Shown here piece after piece: positions 49,409-58,004 of a stretch of DNA of 64,000 bases (positions within the stretch are counted from its first letter, which is position 1; each line of letters opens with the position of its first letter). The stretch lies in NCBI RefSeq assembly GCF_014650575.1, contig NZ_BMVF01000024.1, forward strand, positions 1 through 64,000, in the 5' to 3' direction. Position numbers and translations under genes: made by a program. The DNA comes from Streptomyces naganishii JCM 4654. Lineage in GTDB: Bacteria; Actinomycetota; Actinomycetes; Streptomycetales; Streptomycetaceae. The notes below the pieces were generated by a model. It was not told the origin of the DNA, searched no databases, and saw only the letters and a list, made by a program, of their open reading frames with translations.

Positions 49409-50565
49409 GTGGGTCCCTTCCTGGTGGGAGCCGCGGGGTCGGTGGGGTCCTCGCGGCCCGCGCGGCTCGTCGGGGTGGTGTGGTGCGGTGCGGAGAGCCG
49501 GCCGGCGGCGCCCGGATCGGAGTCCGGGGTGAACCACGGCAGGGTCGAGGTGGGGGAGCCGTCCCCGGCGGTACGCGAGCGTGCCGGGCGCGGGGCCGGC
49601 GCGGTGAGGCGGGACGCGAACGCCGCGAGCGACCGTGGGCCCAGGGTCCGGCCCGGTCCCGGCTCGATCGGGCGGGAACGGAGGCGATGCGGGCGTACCC
49701 GGTCCACCACGGCCATCCCGGCGCGGAACAGCGCGCCCGGCACGACCAGGCCCAGCAGGACCCAGAACAGCGTCACACCCCAGGGACGGCCCACGCCCCA
49801 CGGCTGCTCGGCCAGCACCCGGCCGCCGTACCTGAGCGAGACGGTGTAGTCGCCGTGCGCCCCGGCGGACAGCTCCACGGGAAGCGTGACCCGCGCCCTG
49901 CCGCCGGGCGGGATCGTGCCGCGCCACCGCTGGTCGTCCCACTGCGGGGCGAAGACGGCGTGGGAGGTGCCGACCTGGAAGACGGGGTCCTTCACCGTGG
50001 TCGGCCCGACATTGCCCACGGTGAAGGCGAGGGTGCGGGAGGGCGGCGCCCCGAACCAGGTCAGCAGCCCGCTGGAACCGTCGAGTTCCGTGTCGCTCAG
50101 GATCGACAGCCGCCCCTCGCCGGTCACTTCGGCGGGCAGCGGCTCCACGGCGTGCCCGGCGACCTGGAAGATCGCGTCGGCGTCGGCCCGCGTGCCGGTC
50201 ACTGTGGCCACGTGCACCACGCAGGGGCAGGGCACCGGCGGCTCGGCCACGGGCAGCCGGCGCTGGAACCGGCCGCCCGCGTCGGTGGTGACGGCCCGGC
50301 CGTCGGCGTTGGCGCAGGAGTTGGTGCCGCCGATGACGCCACGGGACGGCACGGACCGCCCGCAGATCAGCAGCATCAGCAGGGTGCGCGGCCGCCAGCC
50401 GCTGCCCGTGACGGTGATCGAGCCCCCGGTTCCCGCCTGGGAGGCGGACAGCGTGACACTCGGTCCCCCGGCGGCCGCCGCGGGGCCCGCGAGGGGCGCC
50501 AGGAACAGCGCGAGCAGCACCAGTACGGCCGTGAGTCCCCGCGAGGTGCGCGGCCCGCCGTTCAC
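49405..50565 (-). CDS. Secreted/membrane-anchored protein of unknown function in surface operon
   Basis: A 386-residue protein with signal peptide (LTAVLVLLALFLAPLAGPAAA). A beta-rich Ig-like domain with a Cys-containing loop (LICGRSVPSRGVIGGTNSC, CPCVVHVATV) comes next, then a second beta domain (LAFTVGNVGPTTVKDPVFQVG). A single helix near 285-305 (VTLFWVLLGLVVPGALF) and a 90-residue basic Pro/Ser cytoplasmic tail follow. Type I topology is predicted. It overlaps both neighbours by 4 bases, so it is part of one coupled operon. No known family recognised. Confidence 0.75.
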   Translation of the reverse strand: MNGGPRTSRGLTAVLVLLALFLAPLAGPAAAAGGPSVTLSASQAGTGGSITVTGSGWRPRTLLMLLICGRSVPSRGVIGGTNSCANADGRAVTTDAGGRFQRRLPVAEPPVPCPCVVHVATVTGTRADADAIFQVAGHAVEPLPAEVTGEGRLSILSDTELDGSSGLLTWFGAPPSRTLAFTVGNVGPTTVKDPVFQVGTSHAVFAPQWDDQRWRGTIPPGGRARVTLPVELSAGAHGDYTVSLRYGGRVLAEQPWGVGRPWGVTLFWVLLGLVVPGALFRAGMAVVDRVRPHRLRSRPIEPGPGRTLGPRSLAAFASRLTAPAPRPARSRTAGDGSPTSTLPWFTPDSDPGAAGRLSAPHHTTPTSRAGREDPTDPAAPTRKGPT

Positions 50566-51500
50566 CTCGCCGCTCCCGTCAACTCGGCTCGCGCGGGCGC
50601 CGGTTCGCCGTCCTCCGCGCGGCCCGGCCGACGGCGCCCGCGCCGTCGTACGGTGAACAGCGCGCCGCCCGCCAGCGCCGCGCCCCCGCCGGTGCCTGCC
50701 GCCAGCGGTCCCCACGGCACGAACCACGCGGACGTGCCCGTCGTGTCGTGCGCGCCGCCGGGGGCGGTCACCGTCAGCCGCACCCGCACCGCGTCCAGCG
50801 CGGGCCGGCCGGGCCACGGCTCGCTCAGCCGCAGCCGGCGGCCCGGCTCCAGCCTGACGGGCAGGGCGCGCGGGGCCCGGTCCAGGACCGTGCCGAGGAC
50901 GCCCCGCGCGTGCACGGCAAGGCGCGGTGCGAGGACCGTCGTACCCCGGTTGACCAGCTCGTACGTGATGCGGTCACCGCGCACGGCCACGTGTTCGACG
51001 GTCAGCGCGGCCAGCGCCGGTCCGGCGGCCCGCAGTCTGATGCGCACGGTCGCGCGGTGGCCGTCGCCGTCGAGCGCGCCGATCGTCCCGGCGAGGTCGC
51101 CGGGCGCCCCGGTGCCGGGCACAGTGATCGTGAACGGCGCGTCGGCGCGGGTGCGGGCGGGCACCCGTATCTCGGTGCGGGCCGGGACGACCGGCAGGCC
51201 GGTGCCGCGCAGCCGTACCGTGACCGGTGCGGCGCCCCGGTTGGTGACCGAGACCGCGTCCTGGAGGACGGTGCCGGGGGCGCCCTCGGCGTAGAACGCG
51301 GGGCGGCCGCCGCCCGCCGGAGCCAGGGACCAGCCCGGTCCGGCCGCGGCCGGGGTCCCGGTGGCCGCGGTCGCCGGGACGGCCGCGGCGACCGCTCCGG
51401 CGACCGCTCCGGCGATCGAGAGGATCGGCAGGCGGAACAGGCGGAGCACCCGGGACGGGTGCGGGACGCGGGCGGTGGACGGCATCGGCGGCTCCGGCAC
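50562..51500 (-). CDS. Secreted DUF916-like protein with C-terminal membrane helix
   Basis: A 312-residue protein. Signal peptide (RLPILSIAGAVAGAVAAAVPATAA), then FYAEGAPGTVLQDAVSVTNRGAAPVTVRLRGTG, a beta-sandwich opening like that of WxL-interacting (DUF916/COG1470) proteins. A second sandwich (ALTVEHVAVRGDRITYELVNRGTTVLAP) follows. A hydrophobic helix (PLAAGTGGGAALAGGALFTV) and RRRGRRRPGR tail end it. In Firmicutes DUF916 proteins hold WxL surface proteins. Here it lies between two sortase-substrate genes, so a similar partner role is plausible. Family assignment by eye only. Confidence 0.7.
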   Translation of the reverse strand: MPEPPMPSTARVPHPSRVLRLFRLPILSIAGAVAGAVAAAVPATAATGTPAAAGPGWSLAPAGGGRPAFYAEGAPGTVLQDAVSVTNRGAAPVTVRLRGTGLPVVPARTEIRVPARTRADAPFTITVPGTGAPGDLAGTIGALDGDGHRATVRIRLRAAGPALAALTVEHVAVRGDRITYELVNRGTTVLAPRLAVHARGVLGTVLDRAPRALPVRLEPGRRLRLSEPWPGRPALDAVRVRLTVTAPGGAHDTTGTSAWFVPWGPLAAGTGGGAALAGGALFTVRRRGRRRPGRAEDGEPAPARAELTGAAR

Positions 51501-51519
51501 TCGTGCCTCGTCGGGGATG

Positions 51520-52257
51520 TCAGCGGCGTGCGCGGGCCGCCGGCTGGCCGCGCCGGGTCAGCCACAGCGCGCCCGCCGCGCCGGCGAGCAGCACGGTGCC
51601 GCCGAACGTGCCGAGGGCGACGGCGGAGTCCTCGGGGCCGGTCTGCGGCAGCTGCCCGCCGGATCCGGCGCCGCCCTGCGCGCTTCCGGCGGATCCGCGC
51701 GAGCCCGAGCCGCCCGAGGCCGAACCCGAGCCGCCCGGGCCGCCCGCCGCCGTGACGCCGAGGGTGAGCGACGGACCGGGGCTGTTGGTCGGGGAGCACG
51801 TGGTCGTCGTACCGAGGGCCTTGATGGTGAGAACGCCCGCGGTGAAGGTCACCTTGCCCGTCTTGCGCGGGGTGTAGGTGCCGCTCAGGTCGTTGATCTT
51901 TATCGGGGTGTTGGCGGGGATGGCGGCCTGGTTCGCCGGGCCCGTCACCGACAGGGTGCCGCTGTCCGCGCCGCCCAGCCGGATGGTGGCGCTCGGGTTC
52001 ATCGCGCCCTTGCCCAGCTCGACCGGGCTGGAGGAGACGCCCTTCTGCCAGGACATGGTGATGCGGTAGCCGCCGCCACCGCGCACGCCCTTGATGTCGA
52101 TGGGCGAGACGGCGCTCTTGACGCCGATCGGCGTCTGGCAGCGGTAGTCGACGTCCACGACGTCGGCCCGCGCCGTGGGGGCGCTGAGCAGCACCGCCGA
52201 GCCGGCCAGGGCCGCGGCGGACACGAGCGCGGCGGTTCGTTTCTGGTTCGGCACGGG
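51520..52257 (-). CDS. Secreted sortase-anchored surface protein, LPQTG motif
   Basis: A 245-residue surface protein. The signal peptide is TAALVSAAALAGSAVLLSAPTARA. The single beta domain (YRCQTPIGVKSAVSPIDIKG..., ...GTLSVTGPANQAAIPANTPIKINDLSGTYTPRKTGKVTFTAGVLTIKALGTTTTC) matches domain 2 of the 441-residue protein in this operon. A Gly/Ser stalk leads to LPQTG, a hydrophobic helix and RRGQPAARARR. The LPQTG has a Pro where the Streptomyces class E signal has Ala, so sortase choice is unclear. GTG at 52257 has AGGTGG 4 bases upstream and is preferred to the GTG at 52278. First gene of the four-gene operon. Confidence 0.85.
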   Translation of the reverse strand, partial: PVPNQKRTAALVSAAALAGSAVLLSAPTARADVVDVDYRCQTPIGVKSAVSPIDIKGVRGGGGYRITMSWQKGVSSSPVELGKGAMNPSATIRLGGADSGTLSVTGPANQAAIPANTPIKINDLSGTYTPRKTGKVTFTAGVLTIKALGTTTTCSPTNSPGPSLTLGVTAAGGPGGSGSASGGSGSRGSAGSAQGGAGSGGQLPQTGPEDSAVALGTFGGTVLLAGAAGALWLTRRGQPAARARR

Positions 52258-52330
52258 CCACCTCGTTCCTGACGGCACATCAGATCGGCCGTCAAGGTAC
52301 GCCCGGGGCCTTGCCGAGGGAAGACACGAT

Positions 52331-52360
52331 GCGCCCCGGATCCGTGGGGATCCGGAGCGC
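52331..52360 (-). terminator. Hairpin downstream of the ATPase gene
   Basis: GCGCCCCGGATCC (52331-52343) pairs with GGATCCGGAGCGC (52348-52360) with one mismatch. On the minus strand it follows the ATPase stop by about 100 bases and precedes a pyrimidine-rich stretch; candidate terminator. Confidence 0.6.
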
Positions 52361-52458
52361 GGAAGGGAAAGGCCGGGTGAAAGAGTGACCGCGGGTAACC
52401 CGAGGCGGGGCGGCCGCCCCGGGGCGACCGGCCCGGGGCGGGACGATTCGCCGGGGAC

Positions 52459-53007
52459 CTACGCCGGTGCGCCGAGCTCCGCCCAGACCTTCTTGCCGGC
52501 CACGCCGGGGGTGCGGACCACTCCCCAGTCCAGGCACAGGCGCTGGACGATGAACATGCCGTGGCCGCCGGGACGGCCCGCGCGGTGCGGGGTGCGCGGT
52601 GCGGGCTGGCCGGTGCCGCGGTCGGACACCTCCAGGCGGATCACCTTGCGGTCGCAGGTGATCTCCAGCTGCTCGGGTCCCTCGGCGTGCAGGCAGGCGT
52701 TGGTGACCAGCTCGGAGACCACGAGGAGCACGTCCTCCGCCGCGGCCCGCCGGTCGGCGGTCGCGGCGGGCAGCCAGCCCCACGCGTACAGCGCCTGCCG
52801 GGTGAAGTCGCGGGCGAGCGGCACGACGCCGCTCTCGCCGTCGAAGCTCAGTCTGCGGACCTGACGACCCCCCGACGACGCCGCGGGCGCGGTCGGCGCA
52901 CCCCCGGCGGACACCGCTGTCCCCGGCGTGTCCCCTTCGGACGCCCCAGAAGCGCCGCTGGGCTCCGGGCCGCGGTCGCCCGGCGAGTAGGGCCGGGTGG
53001 TGCTCAT
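52459..53007 (-). CDS. Anti-sigma factor-like serine kinase ATPase (RsbW family)
   Basis: A 182-residue GHKL ATPase. After a 48-residue Gly/Pro/Ser-rich tail the ATPase domain shows VLLVVSELVTNACLHAEGPEQL (N-box), EVSDRGTGQPAPR (G1) and GRPGGHGMFIVQRLCLDWGVV (G2). Such proteins bind and inhibit SigB-type sigma factors and phosphorylate STAS antagonists. A STAS gene lies upstream on the same strand and a sigma gene diverges from it, so this is probably the switch kinase of that module. ATG with GAGGTGAAG upstream. Confidence 0.88.
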   Translation of the reverse strand: MSTTRPYSPGDRGPEPSGASGASEGDTPGTAVSAGGAPTAPAASSGGRQVRRLSFDGESGVVPLARDFTRQALYAWGWLPAATADRRAAAEDVLLVVSELVTNACLHAEGPEQLEITCDRKVIRLEVSDRGTGQPAPRTPHRAGRPGGHGMFIVQRLCLDWGVVRTPGVAGKKVWAELGAPA

Positions 53008-53320
53008 CAGCGCTTCACCTCACCGATTCACCAGTTCACGATTCAGAAGTCTCTACACATGTCACCGCGCACGCCGCGCACGCGCCGCCGCCGCGCCCGC
53101 CGCTGCACGCGCCACCGCGTACGTACGAGGTACGTACGCCGGCACCCACGCCGTTCGGCCGCTGCCCGGATCCCGTTCTGGCCGCCGATCCGTTCACAGC
53201 ATGTCTCCTGCCCGACCGATCCGCCCGGACACCCCCGTTTTCGGCACACGGGGCCCCACGCCCGGCGGGTGCCGGTCGGGGAGGTACGGAGGAGACACGT
53301 CGTCGGCCCGCGAGTCCGGC
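53008..53320. other. Gap between ATPase and STAS genes, with a 9+3+9 palindrome
   Basis: The 313 bases carry no gene I can support. The main feature is CGTACGTAC-GAG-GTACGTACG (53118-53138), a perfect palindrome about 110 bases upstream of the ATPase start. It could be an operator or a terminator of the STAS gene. Weak -10-like TAGAGA near 53085 on the minus strand. Confidence 0.4.
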
Positions 53321-53698
53321 TCAGCCGGTCTCGTCGGCCAGGGCGTCCTCGAGTGTGTCGTGCACACTGAAGACGGCGTCCGCCCCTGTGATCTCGAACA
53401 CGCGCGCCACCACCGGAAGCATCCCGGCGAGGTGCACGCCCCCGCCGGCCGCCTCGGCCTTCAGCCGCGCGCCCAGCAGTACGTTCAGCCCGGTGGAGTC
53501 GCAGAACTCCAGGCGCGAGCAGTCCACCACGAGCCGCGACCGCCCCTTGTCGAGGCACTCCTCCAGCGGCTCGCGCAGCAGGTCGGCCGTGTGGTGATCG
53601 AGCTCACCCGCCGGCGTCACCACGGCACTGGAGCCCTCTTGCCGCACCTCGACCAGAAGTCGGCCCGACTGTGCGCTGCCGACCGTCCCGCGGTCCAT
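53321..53698 (-). CDS. STAS-domain anti-sigma factor antagonist
   Basis: A 125-residue RsbV/SpoIIAA-type protein. LLVEVRQEGSSAVVTPAGELDHHTADLLREPLEECL is the first half, LVVDCSRLEFCDSTGLNVLLGA carries the phosphorylatable Ser (DSTGL) and VARVFEITGADAVFSVHD the last helix. In the unphosphorylated state it would release sigma by binding the ATPase. ATG at 53698 with GGGAGAG upstream; upstream in-frame starts would run into the sigma promoter and are rejected. Divergent from the sigma gene. Confidence 0.9.
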   Translation of the reverse strand: MDRGTVGSAQSGRLLVEVRQEGSSAVVTPAGELDHHTADLLREPLEECLDKGRSRLVVDCSRLEFCDSTGLNVLLGARLKAEAAGGGVHLAGMLPVVARVFEITGADAVFSVHDTLEDALADETG

Positions 53699-53951
53699 GC
53701 CGTCTCTCTCTCCCGGGGTCTTGGCTGCCTGACTGACGCCCTCGAACACTACGCCCTTCCCACACCACTCCGACACCCGAACAACCGCACACAAACGGAC
53801 ATACCCACACATAACGCACTTGCGGTGGTGTTGGGAAAGCGGGTAGGGCTAGTAGAGACACGTACCCGACACGGCCGGCTTTGGAGGCGCCGCACACCGC
53901 AGTGCACGAACTGGCTTCGGCAGCCATATGCCGAGAACGATGGAGGACATC

Positions 53952-54827
53952 ATGTCACCCCGGCTCGACGCATCGCATACCCGGAGGGCGACGTCGGCAT
54001 ACCCGGCGGGCTGGACCGGCGCCCCGGCCGGCCTCCCGGACATCCCCCCGTACGACGAAGTGGCCCCGGACGACGCCCGGGCGCTGTCCAAGACCCTCTT
54101 CGAGCGGCTGGAGTCCCTCGAGGAAGGCAGCCACGAGTACTCGTACGTCCGCAACACGCTCGTCGAACTCAACCTCGCCCTGGTCAAGTTCGCCGCCTCC
54201 CGCTTCCGCTCCCGCAGCGAGCCGATGGAGGACATCATCCAGGTCGGCACGATCGGCCTGATCAAGGCGATCGACCGCTTCGAGCTCTCGCGTGGTGTGG
54301 AGTTCCCCACCTTCGCGATGCCAACCATCATCGGTGAGATCAAGCGCTTCTTCCGCGACACCTCGTGGTCGGTGCGCGTCCCGCGCCGGCTCCAGGAACT
54401 GCGGCTCGACCTCGCCAAGGCCGGCGACGAGCTGGCCCAGCGGCTGGACCGCGCCCCGACGGTGGCGGAGCTCGCCGAGCACCTCGGCCTGAGCAACGAC
54501 GAGGTCGTGGAGGGCATGGCCGCCTCCAACGCGTACACCGCGTCCTCGCTGGACGCCCAGCCCGAGGAGGACGACTCCGAGGGCGCGCTGGCGGACCGCA
54601 TCGGCTACGAGGACCACGGGCTCGAGGGCATCGAGTACGTCGAGTCGCTGAAGCCGCTGATCGCCGGGCTCTCCTCCCGGGACCGGCAGATCCTCTCCCT
54701 GCGGTTCGTCGCCAACATGACCCAGTCGGAGATCGGCGAGGAGCTCGGCATCTCGCAGATGCACGTCTCGCGGCTGCTCTCCCGGACCCTGGTGCGGCTG
54801 CGCCGGGGACTGACCCTCGAGGAATGA
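53952..54827 (+). CDS. SigB/SigF-type RNA polymerase sigma factor
   Basis: A 291-residue stress/development sigma factor. Region 2 shows EPMEDIIQVGTIGLIKAIDRFELSRGVEFPTFAMPTIIGEIKRFFRDTSWSVRVPRRLQEL. Region 3 follows (LAQRLDRAPTVAELAEHLGLSNDEVVEGM), and region 4 shows DRQILSLRFVANMTQSEIGEELGISQMHVSRLLSRTLVRLR. Length and place correspond to S. coelicolor SigI. The start ATG 53952 has GGAGG 5 bases upstream, better than the ATG at 53928. Adjacent genes form a partner-switching system to control it. A TTGCGG-N18-TAGGGC pair (53820-53849) is a possible promoter. Confidence 0.93.
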   Translation: MSPRLDASHTRRATSAYPAGWTGAPAGLPDIPPYDEVAPDDARALSKTLFERLESLEEGSHEYSYVRNTLVELNLALVKFAASRFRSRSEPMEDIIQVGTIGLIKAIDRFELSRGVEFPTFAMPTIIGEIKRFFRDTSWSVRVPRRLQELRLDLAKAGDELAQRLDRAPTVAELAEHLGLSNDEVVEGMAASNAYTASSLDAQPEEDDSEGALADRIGYEDHGLEGIEYVESLKPLIAGLSSRDRQILSLRFVANMTQSEIGEELGISQMHVSRLLSRTLVRLRRGLTLEE

Positions 54828-54997
54828 CCGGTGTGACACGAGGTGTCCGTCCCCGCCCCTGAACGGCGCCGGACGGACCCCCCGGTTACCCGCGGGAACC
54901 CCTTTTCCGCCTCCGCCCCGCACCACTAGGGTCACCCCCCAAACTGGCCGGTACGTCAGGACTGGGAGCCCGGCCGGGGGCACGAGGAGGCGGGTGG

Positions 54998-56674
54998 ATG
55001 GCTCGGGCCGACGGGACCGGCGACGAGGCCGAGTCCGGGGACACGGGCGGCGAAGGAGCGGACTGCGGGACGAACGCGTCCGACGCGCGTCTGACCGCGC
55101 TGCTGCGCGCCGGCTCCCCGATGGTCTATCCGGCGCTGCGGGAACTGCGTGCCCGCCACCGACCCCGCGTCCTCGCCTACGCACGCAGGTGCACGGCGAG
55201 CGACTCGGCGGCGGCGCAGCTCGCGGCGCAGGCGTTCACGCTCGCCGCGCGCGAGACGGCCCGCGGGGTGGACCAGGGCGTCCCGGTGCGCCTGCAGCTC
55301 CTGCTGCTGACGGGGCGCCTGGCCGCGTCGTGGGCGCGGGACGGCCGGTCCGGCGGCCTGGACTCCGGGCTGCTGCTCGTGCTGAACACGGCCGGCGGCG
55401 AGGGGCCCGTACCGCCGCTGCTCGGGGCCTTCCAGTCGCTGCCGCTGCGCGCCCAGGGCCTGATCTGGTACCGGGTCGTGGAGCAGGAGTCCGAGGAGCG
55501 GACGGCCGCGTACCTCGGGGTGACCCGGCAGGACGTCGTCCACGAGACCCCGCGGGCGCTCCAGGCCATGGCCCAGGCGTGTCTGCGGACCCGCCTCGCC
55601 GCCTCCGACGACCCTCGCTGCGGCGACTTCCGCCGTCTGATCGAGGAGTCGGTACGGCCGGAGAACCCCCGTACCAGCATCGATCTCCAGGCGCACATGG
55701 CCTACTGCGGGCACTGCACGGCCGCGTTCGAGGAGCAGTCCGCCCTGCGCGACCACCCGCGCACCGCCCTCGCCGAGGGCCTGCTGCCCTGGGCCGGCGC
55801 GGCCTACGTCAGCCTGCGACCGGCCGGGGTGGGGCCGGCCGACGGCACCGGCGCGGGACCGGGGAAGGGCGGCGGAGGGGGCGGGGCCGGGACCGGCGGC
55901 CCGGACGCGGACGGCACCGGGACGGCTTCGCGGTCGACGAGGGCCCGGGCCGGGGGCCGGACCTCCGCGTGGCCGCCGTCCCGGCGCTACATGCTGGCCT
56001 CGGCGGCGCTCGGCGTGGCGCTCGCGCCCTTCCTGATCTTCGCGCTCACCTCCAGCGGCGGTACGCGGTCCCAGCGCTCGGCGGGCGCGGTCACCACCCC
56101 GCCCGCACCGGCGCCGCGGGTCACGGTCACCGCGACGGTGCCCGGCCCCACGGTGACGCCCTCCCCCTCGGCCACCTCCCGGCCGCCCTCGCCGAACCCC
56201 GAGCCGCGCCCGAGCCGTACGGCCCGTCCGGCGCCGACGCCCACCCCGACGCCGTCGCCCACGCCGTATCCGCCGGGCGCCTCCTACGCGCAGGTGGTCA
56301 ACGTGGCCACGGGCCGCTGCCTGGACGTGGCGGGCGACTTCGACAACGGCACGGACGTGGACCTGGAGCCCTGCGGCTCGGCCGGCACCCAGCGCTGGCG
56401 GGTGGACGCCTCACGCGGGGTCGTGCAGTCGGCCGCGGACCCCGACTTCTGCCTGGACAGCCGCGGCTCCGTGGACAACGGCGTCGGCATCTGGCACTGC
56501 GACTCGGTCGACGGCAGGAACGGCCGGAACCTCACCTTCACCGTCGACCCGGACGGCGTGATCCGCCCGGCGATAGCCCTCGAGACCGGCCTCACCCCCC
56601 ACTCGGACGGCAGCCTGTCCTTCGACCCCCTGACCGGCGGCACGGCACAGCGATGGCAGGCGGGGGCGGCCTGA
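54998..56674 (+). CDS. Sigma-like / anti-sigma zinc finger / transmembrane / ricin-lectin fusion protein
   Basis: A 558-residue multi-domain protein. Residues 30-120 resemble ECF sigma region 2 (LTALLRAGSPMVYPALRELRARHRPRVLAYARR) and 140-200 region 4 (LPLRAQGLIWYRVVEQESEERTAAYLGVTRQDV). Residues 226-250 form a putative anti-sigma zinc site H233-x3-C237-x2-C240. A Gly-rich linker leads to one helix at 331-350, a Pro/Thr-rich extracytoplasmic stalk (360-428) and a ricin-type lectin domain (428-558: TGRCLDVAGDFDNGTDV, QRW). It thus links an outside sugar sensor to an inside transcription-like domain. Lies just after the sigma module; GGAGG upstream of ATG. Confidence 0.85.
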   Translation: MARADGTGDEAESGDTGGEGADCGTNASDARLTALLRAGSPMVYPALRELRARHRPRVLAYARRCTASDSAAAQLAAQAFTLAARETARGVDQGVPVRLQLLLLTGRLAASWARDGRSGGLDSGLLLVLNTAGGEGPVPPLLGAFQSLPLRAQGLIWYRVVEQESEERTAAYLGVTRQDVVHETPRALQAMAQACLRTRLAASDDPRCGDFRRLIEESVRPENPRTSIDLQAHMAYCGHCTAAFEEQSALRDHPRTALAEGLLPWAGAAYVSLRPAGVGPADGTGAGPGKGGGGGGAGTGGPDADGTGTASRSTRARAGGRTSAWPPSRRYMLASAALGVALAPFLIFALTSSGGTRSQRSAGAVTTPPAPAPRVTVTATVPGPTVTPSPSATSRPPSPNPEPRPSRTARPAPTPTPTPSPTPYPPGASYAQVVNVATGRCLDVAGDFDNGTDVDLEPCGSAGTQRWRVDASRGVVQSAADPDFCLDSRGSVDNGVGIWHCDSVDGRNGRNLTFTVDPDGVIRPAIALETGLTPHSDGSLSFDPLTGGTAQRWQAGAA

Positions 56675-56769
56675 CGGGCCGGACGCACCCGACGGATCTG
56701 TAGCGGCCGACGCGGGCCGGACGGGCCTGACGGACCTGTCGGCGGGGTCCGGTCCGCGCGTGGCGCCGG

Positions 56770-57966
56770 TCAGACCTCGCGTACGCCCCGGCGCCAGACC
56801 TGGGTGACCAGGGGGACGCCCGGGCGGTAGGCCAGGTGGACGTGGCTCGGGGCGTCGAGGACGGCGAGGTCGGCGCGGGCGCCGGGGGCGAGACGGCCGA
56901 CGTCGGTGCGGCGCAGGGCGGCGGCGCCGCCCGCGGTCGCCGACCACAGCGCCTCGTCCGGCGTCATGCCCATGTCCCGCACGGCGAGCGCGACGCAGAA
57001 CGGCACCGACGAGGTGTACGACGAGCCCGGGTTGCAGTCGGTGGACAGGGCCACGGTGACCCCGGCGTCCAGGAGGCGGCGGGCGTCGGGCCACTGGGCG
57101 CGGGTGGAGAACTCGGCGCCCGGCAGCAGCGTGGCGACCGTGGAGCTGTTGGCCAGGGCGTCCACGTCCGCGTCCGTGAGGTGGGTGCAGTGGTCGGCGC
57201 TGGCCGCGTCGAGCTCGACGGCGAGCTGCACGCCGGGGCCGTGGGAGAGCTGGTTGGCGTGGACGCGCGGGTGCAGTCCCCTGGCCTTGCCCGCGGTGAG
57301 GATCGCGCGGGCCTGGTCGCCGTCGAAGGCGCCCTTCTCGCAGAAGACGTCGATCCAGCGGGCGTGCGGGGCGCAGGCGTCCAGCATCTCGCCGGTGACC
57401 AGGTCCACGTAGGCGGCCGGGTCCCCGGCGTAGTCGGGGGAGACGATGTGGGCGCCTAGGTAGGTGACCTCGTCGGTGTGGCGGGCGGCGATGCGCAGGG
57501 CCCGGGACTCGTCGGCGACGGTCAGGCCGTAGCCGGACTTGGTCTCGAAGGTGGTGGTGCCCTGGCGCAGCGCCTCGGCGAGGTGGCGGGTGAGGTTGGC
57601 CTCCAGTTCCGCGTCGCCGGCGGCGCGGGTGGCGGCGACGGTGGTGCGGATGCCGCCGGCGCTGTAGGCGCGGCCGGACATGCGGGCGTTGAACTCCTCG
57701 GTGCGGTCGCCCGCGAAGACGAGGTGGGAGTGGGAGTCGACGAAGCCCGGGATCACCGCGCGGCCGCCGGCGTCGACACGGTTGTCAGTGGCGGGTGCTT
57801 TCCTTGACTCACCGGTCCACACGACCCGGTCGCCCTCGATGACGACGGCCGCGTCCCGGACCAGACCGAGAGGGGAACCGTCGCCGAGGGAGGGGTCGTT
57901 GGTGACCAGCGTGGCGATGTTGTCGATGACGGTGCTCGCACCGGTGCTGCTGCTCGCGCTGCTCAT
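56770..57966 (-). CDS. hutI: Imidazolonepropionase
   Basis: A 398-residue amidohydrolase opening the imidazolone ring to formimidoylglutamate (third step of histidine degradation). Metal ligands H79 and H81 (VDSHSHLVFAGDRTEEF), TTFETKSGYGL, HANQLSHGPGVQL and the D of STDCNPGSSYT are all seen. The start ATG 57966 (MSSASSSTG) has only a distant AAGGA. It is the last gene of the hut operon, 38 bases after hutF. Confidence 0.95.
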   Translation of the reverse strand: MSSASSSTGASTVIDNIATLVTNDPSLGDGSPLGLVRDAAVVIEGDRVVWTGESRKAPATDNRVDAGGRAVIPGFVDSHSHLVFAGDRTEEFNARMSGRAYSAGGIRTTVAATRAAGDAELEANLTRHLAEALRQGTTTFETKSGYGLTVADESRALRIAARHTDEVTYLGAHIVSPDYAGDPAAYVDLVTGEMLDACAPHARWIDVFCEKGAFDGDQARAILTAGKARGLHPRVHANQLSHGPGVQLAVELDAASADHCTHLTDADVDALANSSTVATLLPGAEFSTRAQWPDARRLLDAGVTVALSTDCNPGSSYTSSVPFCVALAVRDMGMTPDEALWSATAGGAAALRRTDVGRLAPGARADLAVLDAPSHVHLAYRPGVPLVTQVWRRGVREV

Positions 57967-58004
57967 GGTGTCGGTGTCCGTGTCCTTCGGGATGACGGTG
58001 GGAT

